Positions 49,151 to 60,751 of a stretch of 64,000 bases of DNA are shown one piece after another. Under the pieces are notes generated by a model. It saw nothing but the letters and a program-made list of their open reading frames with translations. It searched no databases and was not told where the DNA came from. This DNA is from Zeugodacus cucurbitae (lineage: Eukaryota; Arthropoda; Insecta; Diptera; Tephritidae), in contig NC_071669.1 of the NCBI RefSeq assembly GCF_028554725.1, positions 4,293,501 to 4,357,500 on the forward strand, read 5' to 3'. Every line of letters starts with the position of its first letter. Position 1 is the stretch's first letter. A program made the translations under genes and the position numbers.

Positions 49151-50380
49151 TAAGGAAAGGCTAAATTCGGGTGCAACCGAAAATTTTATACTCTCGCAAT
49201 TTATTTATTTAATTTTATTAATATAACAAACCATTTGACTCACATATTCGGCATATATATGGTATAAAGTCCATTGAAAGTTTGAAAACCCTAATATTAA
49301 GAATATGGGAGATAGGGGAAGTTATGACCCGGTTTCACTCATTTTTGGAACGGAAACATATTGCTAAAAGAAATATATTCGCTCCGAATTCAAAATATCT
49401 GAGAGACTTACCTATTTTTTCGGTAAAAAAAATTAGAAGCACTGAGGTCCTCATGTTCGATATATGAGGCCTTGCAAATTTATGGTCCGATTTCGACGAT
49501 TTCAGAAGGGCGATGCCACACTATAAATATAGATATCATCATTATATATTGTAAAGTAAAGGATTCAGCTCGTCTTCAAAGTTCTGGTATATAGGAAGTA
49601 GCCGTGGTTGTGAACCGATTTGGCCAATTTTCACAACGTATGATTGGGATGCAAGGAAAACATTACAAACCGAATTTCATTGAAATTGGTCGAGTAGTTC
49701 CTGAGATATGGTTTTTGACCCATAAGTGGGCGGAACCACGCCCATTTAAAATTGTGTATACCATTTTGAGTGCAGCACTTCGTACCATCTTTATAATACA
49801 ATTTAAGGCTTCTGGTGGTTTTCCTTACTGACTGGGAGGTGGGCGTGGTTATAATCCTCCATTTTTAGACTGTATAAGGTAGTACCGACAAGAAACGACC
49901 CTAGAAAGTTTCCTTGATATAGTTTTAGTAGTTTGCGAGATACGTACAAAAAACTTAGTAGGGGGCGGGGTCACGTCTACTTCCCCAAAAAAATTACATC
50001 CACAATGCTCCTTCATAATGCGATCCAAATTCATACCAAATTTTATTTCCATAGCTTTATTTATAGCTTAGTTATGGCACTTTAAGTGTATTCGGTTTTC
50101 GCGTGGCAGTGGTCCGATTACGCCCATTTTCGAACTTAACCTTCTATGGTGCCAAGAAATATGTCTTTCAAGTTTCATCAAGATATCTCCATTTTTATTC
50201 AAGGTACAGCTTGCACGGACGAACACACAGACATCCGGATTTGAACTTTACTCGTCACCCTGATCATTTTGATATATATAACCCTATATCTAACTCGTTA
50301 GTTTTATGACTTACAAACAACCGTTATGTGAACAAAACTATAATACTCTCTTAGGATTTTTTGTTGCGAGAGTATAAAAA
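49151..50380 (-). mobile_element. DINE-1/Helentron-like non-autonomous element without central repeats
   Basis: Perfect 16-bp inverted repeats TTTTATACTCTCGCAA (49184-49199) and TTGCGAGAGTATAAAA (50364-50379) lie near the two ends. Just outside the left repeat is a hairpin, TTCGGGTGCAACCGAA. Read on the minus strand the order is GTATAAAA, hairpin, then TTTAGCC. This is the same order as GGGTATA, hairpin, TTAACG at the right end of 62171-63690. Subterminal inverted repeats plus a terminal-side hairpin are features of DINE-1/Helentron elements. There is no coding sequence. The family call is an inference from structure. Confidence 0.6.
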
Positions 50381-50470
50381 TCAACTCAAAATAGATAAGA
50401 CTTCGTAGATTCCCAGTCAGAAGTTTCTACATCCCAGCGGGTTAAACACATTTTGCATTTTTGAATCACA

Positions 50471-50495
50471 GAGAGAGAGAGAGAGAGAGAGAGAG
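50471..50495. repeat. (GA)n microsatellite
   Basis: An uninterrupted run of GA dinucleotides, about 25 bp. Confidence 0.95.
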
Positions 50496-51088
50496 TGAGA
50501 GAAAGCAGAAGAAGAGCAGCGATATATGTACACACTACTAAACCCAATTTCAATTGCTAGAAAATGGTGAATGTGTTCATAGTTTTGCAAAATCGCCTGT
50601 AACAAATGTAATTGCAGCACTTGCTGCCACAATGCAACTCTGCAAAATACACAAAAAAATATGATAATAACGGAGTGCGATACAAAATGTTGCAACTCTC
50701 TGTCTCTAATTTTGTTGAACTGATTTTCGGTTTTATGAATCTTAATTGGAAAAGTTTTTTGCTGTTCACAAGCTTTTTTGCTCACTTTTTTGTGCGAATT
50801 TTCGCCACCGATTGCCGCTTTCTACAAATGCTTAATAACTGTTTGCTAGCCTTTTTGTTGTTGTTTGTTTTTGAATATTTTGTTTTTGGCATTGTTTGTT
50901 CATTAAAAGCTACTCTCTGCTGTTGAAGCAACTTTTTGTGCGTTTAACGCAATTGTACTCTGTGCACAGTGGTTATTTGGGCATTAAATGCCAAAAAGTG
51001 AAATGTAAAGGAGATAAGCCGAAATTTTCGAACAACAGCAAGAGGTAAAAGTCGTTGCAGAGTGTAGGCGAGCAGTGCTTACATAATA
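50496..51088. other. Non-coding stretch, nothing recognised
   Basis: No exon, splice pair or repeat was identified between the GA run and the adjacent mariner. Confidence 0.35.
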
Positions 51089-52050
51089 ACGGGTGATTTT
51101 TTTGAGGTTAGGATTTTCATGCATTAGTATTTGACAGATCACGTGGGATTTCAGACATGGTGTCAAAGAGAAAGATGCTCAGTATGCTTTGACATTTCAT
51201 CATGAATAGACTTACTAACGAGCAACGCTTGCAAATCATTGAATTTTATTACCAAAATCAGTGTTCGGTTCGAAATGTGAAAATCCGCTTTTTTATCGAC
51301 AAATTTTGTTCAGCGATGAGGCTCATTTCTGGTTGAATGGCTACGTAAATAAGCAAAATTGCCGCATTTGGGGTGAAGAGCAACCAGAAGCCGTTCAAGA
51401 ACTGCCCATGCATCCCGAAAAATGCACTGTTTGGTGTGGTTTGTACGCTGGTGGAATCATTGGACCGTATTTTTTCAAAGATGCTGTTGGACGCAACGTT
51501 ACGGTGAATGGCGATCGCTATCGTTCGATGCTAACAAACTTTTTGTTGCCAAAAATGGAAGAACTGAACTTGGTTGACATGTGGTTTCAACAAGATGGCG
51601 CTACATGCCACACAGCTCGCGATTCTATGGCCATTTTGAGGGAAAACTTCGGAGAACAATTCATCTCAAGAAATGGACCCGTAAGTTGGCCACCAAGATC
51701 ATGCGATTTAACGCCTTTAGACTATTTTTTGTGGGGCTACGTCAAGTCTAAAGTCTACAGAAATAAGCCAGCAACTATTCCAGCTTTGGAAGACAATATT
51801 TCCGAAGAAATTCGGGCTATTCCGGCCGAAATGCTCGAAAAAGTTGCCCAAAATTGGACTTTCCGAATGGACCACCTAAGACGCAGCCGCGGTCAACATT
51901 TAAATGAAATTATCTTCAAAAAGTAAATGTCATGAACCAATCTAACGTTTCAAATAAAGAACCGATGAGATTTTATTTTATATTTATTTTATTTAATTTT
52001 ATGCGTTTTTTTTTTTTAAAAAGTTATCAAGCTCTTAAAAAATCACCTTT
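51089..52050 (+). mobile_element. DD41D 'rosa'-type mariner, internally deleted (copy 2)
   Basis: A 962-bp element flanked by TA (51087-51088 and 52051-52052), with ends ACGGGTGATTTTTTT and AAAAAATCACCTTT. From 51202 it keeps the first 25 or so codons of the transposase (MNRLTNEQRLQIIEFYYQNQ), then jumps across a large internal deletion to an ENPLFYRQILFSDEAHF segment. It is near identical to the copy at 1816-2746 outside the deletion junction and a TA-rich insert in the 3' untranslated part, so both are young. The catalytic half is intact but out of frame with the N-terminal start. Confidence 0.92.
51261..51926 (+). pseudogene. Truncated DD41D mariner transposase (catalytic half, 221 codons open)
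   Basis: The open stretch carries all three presumed catalytic aspartates: SDEAHF, WFQQDGATCHTA and CDLTPLDYFLWGYVK, 41 residues apart between the last two. It runs to the natural C-terminus (HLNEIIFKK, stop). The helix-turn-helix DNA-binding region is missing, and the natural start at 51202 runs into a stop in another frame. The product cannot be a functional transposase, although it could in principle be made from the internal ATG at 51261. A full transposase of this type is about 340-350 aa. Confidence 0.88.
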
Positions 52051-52052
52051 TA

Positions 52053-52751
52053 CAAAAAGACATTATTGTTTTGCATTTTCAATACAAAAGTTAACCACAC
52101 AGCTACGGCGTTCAACTGTCGAAAGTGTGGGTGTTTCGAACTTTTTCTGCCAAAACTCACTTTGCAATTGAAGTGTATAAAATATGAACTGCAAACACGC
52201 TTATCGCATGCTGCGCAGCTAGAAATTATATTTATTTTATTTTTATATTTTTTATTTTTTATTTTATTATTTATATTTATTTTATTGTGACTTCCATTCA
52301 AATTGTTCTTCTCCTTTTTTTTAGAATTTGTTTGAAAAAGTTTCTGCATTTTATTGCAATTTTTTTCAATTTTTTCCTGCACACATTTTAATTACAAACT
52401 GTGTGTAAAGCTCCACAAATTTTAATTCCATTAATATTCACATTTCTATAAAGGAAATAAATTTGCGTAATTGTTTCACCAAAAAAGGAATAATATTAAC
52501 TGCGTTTAATTATTTATTGGCATTTAACCCTATCTTCTAAAAAATTTGAATATGAGAAAAAATTTTTTTAATCGCATTACCACCTATTTTCACAGCTGGC
52601 AACACAAATAGAGGAGTTTAGTAGAGATTCAAAAGAATCATATTTTTTTAGAAATAGAAGAGTAGATTTGAACGCATAATAGTTTAATAGTTCAATTCAG
52701 TAAGCATTTTTTTAATATTATTTTGCCAAATGAAGAAGTGTAACGTTTAAT
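52053..52751. other. Non-coding stretch, nothing recognised
   Basis: T-rich around 52.22-52.33 kb. No exon or element is supported. Confidence 0.35.
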
Positions 52752-53026
52752 AGCGTTTTCACACAGCCAAATTAATTGAACAATTAAAATTTTGATTGAG
52801 TAACCAGTTTTTGCACTTCACACTGCTGGCTACTCGATAACTGATCAGCTGTTATACATTTTTATTTTTTTTTTTTAGAATTAATGTAGGTTTTCAGTTT
52901 GTATGGTAAATTGAACTTAATTAGCGTTTTAATTGAGCAGAGGCCGGTTTATTGATCAATTAGCTTCTGTATAAAAGCTATAATCGAGCAGCTAATTGAT
53001 CAATTAACACCTGCGTGAAAAAGGCT
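52752..53026. mobile_element. Unnamed MITE family X, copy 3 (inverted, 275 bp)
   Basis: Starts AGCGTTTTCACACAGCCAAA, matching the right end of copies 1 and 2 in reverse, and contains CTGATCAGCTGTTATACATT and GAGCAGAGGCCGGTTTATTG in reverse order to copy 1. It is about 115 bp shorter owing to an internal loss. The right end (ending GTGAAAAAGGCT) is diverged. Confidence 0.7.
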
Positions 53027-53299
53027 ATCAAACTGATTTTCGCTTCTTAAAACCTTCGCGACGTTGAGAAAAAATTATACAAATTATTTAGCTGTTCCAT
53101 TCAGTTCTTGAAAAGAAAGTCTTATATTTTTATGCATATCCTCAGTTCTTTCTTCCATAAAAAATTATCAGTCATCAATTCCATTAACTGTCTGCTGTTT
53201 TCTACTAAGACATCGTGAGTCTATCTCATCATAAAAGTTCTAAATCGCCTGTTGATTCGCTCAGGTTTCAACGTTGGTAGTCGTTAATCCTAGACTAGA

Positions 53300-53500
53300 A
53301 TGACTGCTGGTTTTCGATGCAGTACCCATCCGCAGTACTCCACTCCGATGGAAGACCAGGGGGAGAAGGACCTGTTTTCACTTGGTATTACCAATTGCCG
53401 CCAAACTGCCAAAAGGAGAGATGCGTGGTGCGCTGTTGTGGACTCGGCTATAACCGCGTAAGCGTTGTCTACGCCAGTCAAGAAGAAGAAAAAGAATCAC
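53300..53500 (+). mobile_element. Probable 3' tail of a non-LTR retrotransposon
   Basis: A compact GC-rich island in AT-rich DNA. It contains ATGGAAGACCAGGGGGAGAA and GTGGACTCGGCTATAACCGC and ends in an imperfect (GAA)n tract (AAGAAGAAGAAAAAGAA, about 53480-53496). A GC-rich 3' segment closed by a short A-rich microsatellite is typical of LINE 3' ends. An open frame on each strand is short and has no recognisable domain. A SINE is the main alternative. Confidence 0.45.
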
Positions 53501-53868
53501 TGCTGGTCTCCACACATATTCCGTATCCTTTTTATAGATCTCTGCTGACATAACCTGTAGTTCCAATAGTAAACTCTACTTTATGACCTCATTTGTCTCA
53601 TATACATTTTTAAGTTCAGCCGTTCACGAGGAAAATATCAAAAAGAGGCCTCAACGACTTTTTCTTATTAACATCATCATCTCAAGACCCCTACCGATTG
53701 TGTTATATAACTCAGATACGAATTTTCTCAATAAAATAGATTCTCTGAAACTTAAACTATAAAGACCCCGTAGCAGTAATTCCATTGAAACCAAAAATAA
53801 TGTTTTTGTGGATCGCTTTCTTCGAAATAATTAGGAAGAGTTCTGAGCATATGTTTCTTATATTCGAG

Positions 53869-54085
53869 GTGTGTTCAAAAAATAACGGGAATTTAGTTTT
53901 TGTGGGGGGAAAAGTGAATTCATTCGTTTACATTAATGTTGTCGTCTTTAAAATAGTCCTCATTCGATATTATGCAAAAATGCCAATCGTCGAAACACTT
54001 CTTAAACTCGATTTTAAGGTTCTCCATATTTTTGGATTTGAAATTTTGACAATAGGACCTTTAGACAGTTGGAAATTCGTAATAT
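53869..54085 (-). mobile_element. Truncated mariner, TGTTCAAAAAATAACGGG family (copy G)
   Basis: Starts GTGTGTTCAAAAAATAACGG and follows the family through the C-terminal transposase region, but the middle and the right TIR are lost. It ends near 54085 in a GACAGTTGGAAATTCG remnant. Confidence 0.7.
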
Positions 54086-54130
54086 CGTAATCTATAAAAT
54101 TCTTGGAGGATAATATTTTATAATATATTA

Positions 54131-54940
54131 TTAGGTCTTATTTTGTATAAAAACCGTTACAAAAATGTTATTTAAAATATTGGCTGTCGCTAGCTACTAC
54201 TTTTGATCATCTTTCTGGCAGCATGCGTATTCCGTGTTCGAGTCGATCCAAGTATCAATCCAATTTTTTACTTCTTCATAAGAACTGAAGTGCTTGTTAG
54301 CTAGACCGTGTGCCATCGATCGGAACAAGTGGTAGTCAGATGGAGCAACGTCTGGAGAATACGGCGGGTGGGGTAAGATCTCCCATTTCAGGGTCTCCAA
54401 ATATTTTTTGAACACCTTTGCGACATGAGGCCGAGCATTGTCAATGTTGGAGAATGACTTTATCGTGTCTTTCCTCGTACTGTACCCATTTTTCTTTTAG
54501 TGCTCGACTCGAACACAATTGTTCGGTTTCGTCTCCTGTGATGGTTTCAGTCGAGTAATGCTTCCAATTCAGCATCTTCGAAAATCTTCTCCCTTCGCCG
54601 ACCATGCCGGTCTTCGACTTCATAATCACCAGTCTTAAAACGCGATATGTTCTTTCACTTAGGACAGCCTCACCGTACGTATCCGAAAGCATTCGATGAG
54701 CCGCACTTTTCTTGGAATTAAAAAAGAAAAGCAAAACTTCCCTCAAATGTCGAGAATTCGGCTCAAAAAGTGACATTTTCAGTTGAGAATAAGTTTGGGA
54801 TGCAAACAGATCTCTACAAATATTTTGTTTTGGGTTAATGTTGACACAAATGTCCAAGATCGATATAAAACGATTTAATCGACCAGTGCTTGACCATAGA
54901 GACATCTATTGGAAAACGGCGGAAGCAAAGTTGTAGCCTA
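54131..54940 (-). mobile_element. Irritans-type (DD34D) mariner, internally deleted
   Basis: The left end begins TTAGGTCTTATTTTG and the right end closes GCGGAAGCAAAGTTGTAGCC, matching the ends of the 332-bp MITE at 28804-29135. The minus strand carries a defective transposase (see the pseudogene at 54197-54776). The element is about 810 bp against roughly 1.3 kb for a complete mariner. Confidence 0.85.
54197..54776 (-). pseudogene. Irritans-subfamily mariner transposase with deletion and frameshift
   Basis: Minus strand. From 54776 it reads MSLFEPNSRHLREVLLFFF then DTYGEAVLSERTYR, the N-terminal DNA-binding half. It then jumps to TETITGDETEQL and SRALKEKWVQYEERHDKVIL, so the linker and first catalytic aspartate are missing. 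A one-base insertion after ILQH shifts the frame. The other frame continues with the DNARPHVAK (second Asp) region and ILPHPPYSPDVAPSDYHLF (third Asp, DD34D spacing). The C-terminus is decayed. It is not functional. Confidence 0.88.
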
Positions 54941-57344
54941 GCTTGAAAACTAGTCCGAACTGGTCTACTGGAAATATTTTATAGGCCTCTGGTACATATT
55001 CTAAGCCAATTCCTGATCACAATGCTTCGCTGGTTAAGTGTCCATCTGTAGGAAGGAGTACTCCGCTTATATACAATTGCTTTCAGTTGCTTAGAATTTA
55101 TTTTAATAATATCTATTATAAATCATCCATACTACTATAACTGTATTTCCACAAAAAAGATAGTAGTTTTTGTACTCCATTGCTATTGTTTTCAAAACCA
55201 CATCTCAAATTGCTGGCTTACTGTCTCCAACTCATACTTTGTTTGCCATTTTCAAAAAAACTTTGTATTATTTCCTAGTTCATTCTCAATTTATCCCATT
55301 AACTGCACGAAATCTCCATTTTGAAAGCTAAATTCCACTGCAACTGCAGGGAATTAAAATTTTTAATTGCTATGAATTTTGTACATCCGTCTGCAGGCAG
55401 ACTTGTTGATATCTGCACACGACTCATAACGATGGGCTGTCGAAGATACCTACAAACACACAGATAGAGAGAGAGAGAGGGCAGTATGTCCATAGGGCTT
55501 TTGTTTCGTGTCACACAATGCATACAAACAGACACACATAAGTCCGTAATGCACACAATACAACAATCAAAATGACCTCAGGAGAGTTTTCGGGATTACC
55601 CAAGCTGCTTGTTGGCAAGGATATTAATGCAGGGTTGTATTTGTGTTTGAGTGTGTGTGTGCTACAAAGCTAGCTGATTGCCTACAAGACTGTCTGTCGC
55701 TGCTTGATGGTGACGTTTGTTTTTTGATTTCTGCTACAGAGAAGAGCACAGGGAAAAGAGAGAAATGCAAAAAATTTTGCCTCAACCGAAAGGCAGCATA
55801 ACAAAGGAGTTAGATAGGAGTTTAAGCAAAAAAATAGCACATTTCTGAGGTTGCATAAATCTTCGAAAAAATATGTAAAAAATCACAGAAAATTTTTTCC
55901 ACTCGAAGGTAGGTAAAGAAGAAAGCAGAAGAAGGCTGCACAAACAATAACTCCGAGCGAAGATTTGTGAATTTTGGTATTTGTTTAGGCCATAGCAATA
56001 ACTGAGAAGCATAGTCAAAAGTTTCCGACACATATTTTCTACAACGGTAAAAATGTTGCCTGTGTAGCTTTTAAGCTACTTCCTACAAGCTTTGTGTCAA
56101 TGTACGGTTATCTTTTGGAATTAAAATCGCACGGTAGACTTGCTTCGCTTTATCAAAGGTATTCATATATATTTATATCCTTTTACACTACCTCTCTCCC
56201 CTCTCTTCAGTTAAGCTTTGTGTACTTCCGTTGATAATATTATTAAGTCGAGCATGCATGCTGGCGAGCACTAAACTGTAGTTCGAGTTCACCAAAAAAC
56301 ATGATGATTTCAAATGTTAAAGGATAACGAAAACATTTGCGCAGCTTAAACATTAAAAGCTACCATAGCGGCATACTCGTAAGTAGGTGGTACACAAGAT
56401 TGAATAGTGCCGCTTGTTGTGTGGAGTAGATTAATTTCGTTCGCTGACGTTTGAGTTGACAAGGATGCTGCTACTGATAACAACCACAAGTCTGTGTTAG
56501 GTACTGCTTCCTTAACTCGGTTTATTGCTTTGTTACTTTGCTATTGTTGCTGTTGCTGCTTGTTCTTCTTCTTCTCCGTTCGCTACTTGCTTTGTTTGAC
56601 CTCTGCTTGTGTTTTGATGTGCTCGCATAGCCAGCACTTATGTGTAATTTTCATTGATTTAATGGTTTGTCTGGCTTTAATGGTGCTTAGCTAAGGCCCT
56701 ATTAGCTGCCGGTTTACTTAAGCCACTCGATTCTGCTTTAACATTAATGTTCGTCATAAATTTCAATTAGAAATTTTGCTGTAAATTTTGAAATTTAATT
56801 TGATTGATTTGTGTTCAGTGTTTAACACTAATGGTGTTAATGAATTCTGAATTCTTGAATTAATAAAGTCTAGCATTAAATATTAGAGAAGAAGTGGCAA
56901 AGAAGAGTTTCCTATGGCAATTACGATAAACTTTTGACAAATCTGTTTTTCCGGTGTACTCCTGCCTTGCTAATTACAATTTCAGTAGTAGAATGTTCCT
57001 TTCAATGATTTGAGATTTCGATTAAAAATTATAGTGCTGATTTATCAACTCTTTTAGGCTTGTGTGACGTCACGTTAGCGTTCATCTCGAGTGGCTTTCG
57101 TCACTTGATACACAAAATAGGACAGCATTCAGTAATCTAGTTATATCACCCAAAAATAAAACTAGTCTATTAACCGGTTGGGGTTGCGTAAAATGTAGTG
57201 GGTTCCTCCAACTGTCGGATAATTTTATACCAAGACTATTGGATTTGGAGAGAAAGGATTGCCGATTTTTTCGGACATAATTTTCATAATAGTATAGCCT
57301 ATGTATTTGGATTTTGAAACAGATTTTTCAGATGAGAGCTTTTT
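54941..57344. other. Non-coding stretch, nothing recognised
   Basis: Contains a (GA)n run at about 55466-55479 and a GTGACGTCAC palindrome at about 57064. No exon or mobile element is supported. Confidence 0.35.
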
Positions 57345-58625
57345 TGGAATATTAGAAAGTTTTTGGAATAGCAGAAAGCTTTTTTGGAATATCAGAGAGC
57401 TTTTTAAAAATAATAGATAGTATTTTAGAATAACAGAAAGCTTTTTTGGAAAATTAGAGAGCTTTTTGCGAATATCAGAAAGCTTTTTTGAGATATAAAA
57501 TAGTTTTTTGGCATATCGGAGAGCTTTTTAAAAATAATAGATAGTTTTTTAGAACATCAGAAAGCTTTTTTTGAAAAGTAGAGAGCTTTTTTGGAATATC
57601 AGAAAGCTTTTTTTGAAAATTAGAGAGCTTTTTTGGAATATGAGAAAGTTTTTTTGGAATATAAAATAGTTTTTTGGAATATTAGAGAGCTTTTTAAAAA
57701 TAATAGATATTTTTTTAGAACATCAGAAAGCTTTTTTTGAAAACTGGAGAGCTTTTTTGGAATATTAAATAGCTTTTTTGAAATATAAAATAGTTTATTG
57801 GAATATTAGAGAGCTTTTTAAAAATAATAGATAGTTTTTAAGAATATCAGAAAGCTTTTTTGAAATGTTGGAGAGCTTTTTGGGAATATCAGAAAGCTTT
57901 TTTGAAATTTAAAATAGTCTTTTGGAATATTAGAGAGCTTTTTAAAAATAATAGATAGTTTTTTAGAAGATCAGAAAGCTTTTTTTGAAAACTAGAGAGC
58001 TTTTTTGGAATATTAAATAGCTTTTTTGAAATATAAAATAGTTTTTTGGAATATTAGAGAGCTTTTTAAAAATAATAGATAGTTTTTTAGAACACCAGAA
58101 AGCTTTTTTTTGAAAATTAGAGAGCTTTTTGGGAATATCAGAAGGCTTTTTTGAAATATAAAATAGTTTTTTGGAATATCAGAGAGCTTTTTAAAAATAA
58201 TAGATAGTTTTTTAGAACAGCAGAAAGCTTTTTTTTTAATTAGAGAGCTTTTTTGGAATATCAGAAAGCTTTTTTGAAATTTAAAATAGTCTTTTGGAAT
58301 ATTAGAGAGCTTTTTTGAGATATTAGAGAGTTTGTGGAATATCAAAAAGCTTTTTTGGAATACTAGACGTCTTCTTTAGAAGATCAGAGAGGTTTTTTGG
58401 AATATCAGAGAGCTAGATAGTTTTTTAGAACACCAGAAAGCTTTTTCGAATTATGGAATAAAATAATGCTTTTTTGAAATTTAAAATAGTTTTTTGGCAT
58501 ATCAGAGAGCTTTTTTGAGATATTAGAGAGTTTGTGGAATATCAAAAAGCTTTTTTGGAATACTAGACGTCTTCTTTAGAAGATCAGAGAGGTTTTTTGG
58601 AATATCAGAGAGCTTTTTTGGAACA
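57345..58625. repeat. Higher-order minisatellite (124-bp units of about 21-bp monomers)
   Basis: The basic monomer is AGAAAGCTTTTTTGGAATAT with variants. Roughly six monomers form a higher-order unit marked by TTTTTAAAAATAATAGATAG. The marker TAATAG occurs at 57411, 57535, 57701, 57825, 57949, 58073 and 58199: spacings 124, 166, 124, 124, 124 and 126 bp, the 166 being one unit plus two monomers. At the right end a 200-bp block containing ACTAGACGTCTTCTTTAGAA is duplicated (58301 and 58501). The array is non-coding; a 110-codon minus-strand frame across it (58013-58345) is a by-product of the repeat. Confidence 0.9.
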
Positions 58626-60751
58626 GTATGGTACATTTTGGCCCAGGTATTGACTTAATGGGAAGATAGTTATATTCAACTATCGATAAAAACCGCCTCT
58701 TATAAAATTATACGACTCATTGTTTTACGTAATATCGCTGAGGTAGCAAACCTTCATCGAATATAAATCTGCCTGTCTGTTCTTGTTACTTTGACTTAGT
58801 TGTCGAGCAAATAGATTGCTCTCAGAACACTGCGGAACAGCACATTTCTCTTATAAATTAAACAATATATCTTACCAATATCTGTAATATAACACATCAA
58901 TTGCTCGCTGTGTAAATTTAGAATTATTATCCTTAACATTATTAAATTTATGCACACTTGATGAAGCTGAATTCATACATAATTCAATTAAATCGACTTA
59001 TTGTAAAATTTAATTGATATTGAATGAAATCAAATTTCCAAAAGGCGCATGCATGACTAAGGAATAAAGCCACAAATATCAAATAATATATAGTCATGCA
59101 TTACAACTTAATTCTATACAGATATATATATATACATATGTATGTATGTATGTATGGTTGTATGTGTTGTATTGTACGTCAAACACCGTACAGAGTCAAA
59201 GTTAAATTGAAAACAATTGCTTCCTTCCTTTCAACAAAACTGTCTTCTACAATTGATTTCCACAAATTTATCCAAGCATTTGTATTTCACATTGTTTGTG
59301 CTATTTATAACTGTTTACCTGTGTGTGTACACGTGTGTTTGCCAAAGTCAATATACAGCTTAAAGGTGTGCCATTGCGGTTACGGTGTTTGTCACCACGA
59401 CTTCGACATCAAACCCATCAACCACAACCTCAAACTAATGAACGCAACAACAGCATAAGGGTAAGATGCGAGCTTGCAACAGAGGGGGTGAGGAGAGTGT
59501 TAGTGATTATGCGTGCCAATCAAATAATCTAACAGCTTGACACTGTGAAGCATTCACGTAATTACGAAACTGTGTACCGGCGCACAAGAGAAGACAGACA
59601 GACAGACAAAACTGACAATTGCAGAGGTGGTGATTTATGTGCCTCTACATACATATATACATATATACTCGTATGTTTATGTGTGTGTGTGAGTGTTAAA
59701 TAAATTTCTACTTTTTCAACTGTTTATGGCATTTGTTAGTTGCCAATTATTTATCTGCTTACACGCATTAATTATTGCCAGGCAACGTGCATTGGCAGTT
59801 GTTGTTTAACTTGTGCATAAAGGGTGGTTTTTTGGTGACTTAGAATATTTATTACAGATAAAATTTAGAAAAAATTTAAAAATTGATGTCCCTTCACAAA
59901 AAATAGGCAAATACTGTAAAATAACCTGTCTGGACTTGTTTTAGTCATATCTAAAAGAACACCCTGTATCAAATAAAATTAATAAAATATACATATATAC
60001 AACCGCAATAAGACAACGCTAGTCTAAATTCTTATTTAAACGAACCATAAAAAGTAACAATAACAACAACATACTATTTTCAATACCTTCCACCACATCA
60101 TCGTTACTCCTTTATTTACTTACCTTCCCTTCTAATGAAGCGGAAAAGTAGCGTTTGCGTAATTATTTCGTATTATTTAGCGTTGCTTGCGCTCATTTAA
60201 GACTTCGCCTACAAAAATATTTTCTTTATCTGCCTTAATCAGTCACTTATTCCCTTCATATTTGGGTTTACTTTGTCTATATATGTATATCGACAAAAGT
60301 ACACAGCCTTCACAGAAAGTGTTGATTTGCTTTGTGGTCGCCTGCTTGTGGCTGCCTCAGGTGCGCTTGGTATGCGGTATTGCTGAATAAATTCTCTTCT
60401 AAATTGTTTAATCATTTCAATGAAGACTTGAATAATTTAGTGTTTAATGAGATTATTGCGAGAAGGATAAAAGTTCGAGAAAGTAAGTCGACTTCAAAGA
60501 TTGTTTGCCGGTATTTGTTAGAAAATTTATGGAGGAGGATTAAAAGAGAGTGTGCTTGTGATTCAAAAGAAAATGGCTCTAAGTGTGCAAATAATTAGTA
60601 AGCGGCTTTAAGGAATTACAATTTTACCGGCTATTGAAGTTTTCTGGAAGATGAGTTATATATGTAAGGCTAGAATTTTGTTGTTGTAATTGATTTGGTC
60701 TAAATTAACTTAAATAATTAAATAAACAGCCTAAATGTACACATCTTGTTA
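58626..60751. other. Non-coding stretch, nothing recognised
   Basis: Contains (TATG)n at about 59138-59155 and GACA repeats at 59594-59609. No exon or mobile element is supported. Confidence 0.35.

Noticed and set aside
50417..50785. 122-codon minus-strand frame with a run of SLSLSLSL
   Set aside because: The run comes from the (GA)n microsatellite; the rest has no domain.
53317..53566. Overlapping 62-78 codon frames on both strands
   Set aside because: No domain or splice signals; more likely part of a retrotransposon 3' end than a gene.
57064..57073. GTGACGTCAC palindrome as a CREB/ATF response element
   Set aside because: The motif is perfect but isolated, with no nearby transcription start, so function cannot be supported.
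58013..58345. 110-codon minus-strand frame rich in KSSLIFQKS repeats
   Set aside because: It lies wholly within the 124-bp satellite; the repeat unit happens to lack stops in that frame and no start, splice or domain supports a protein.
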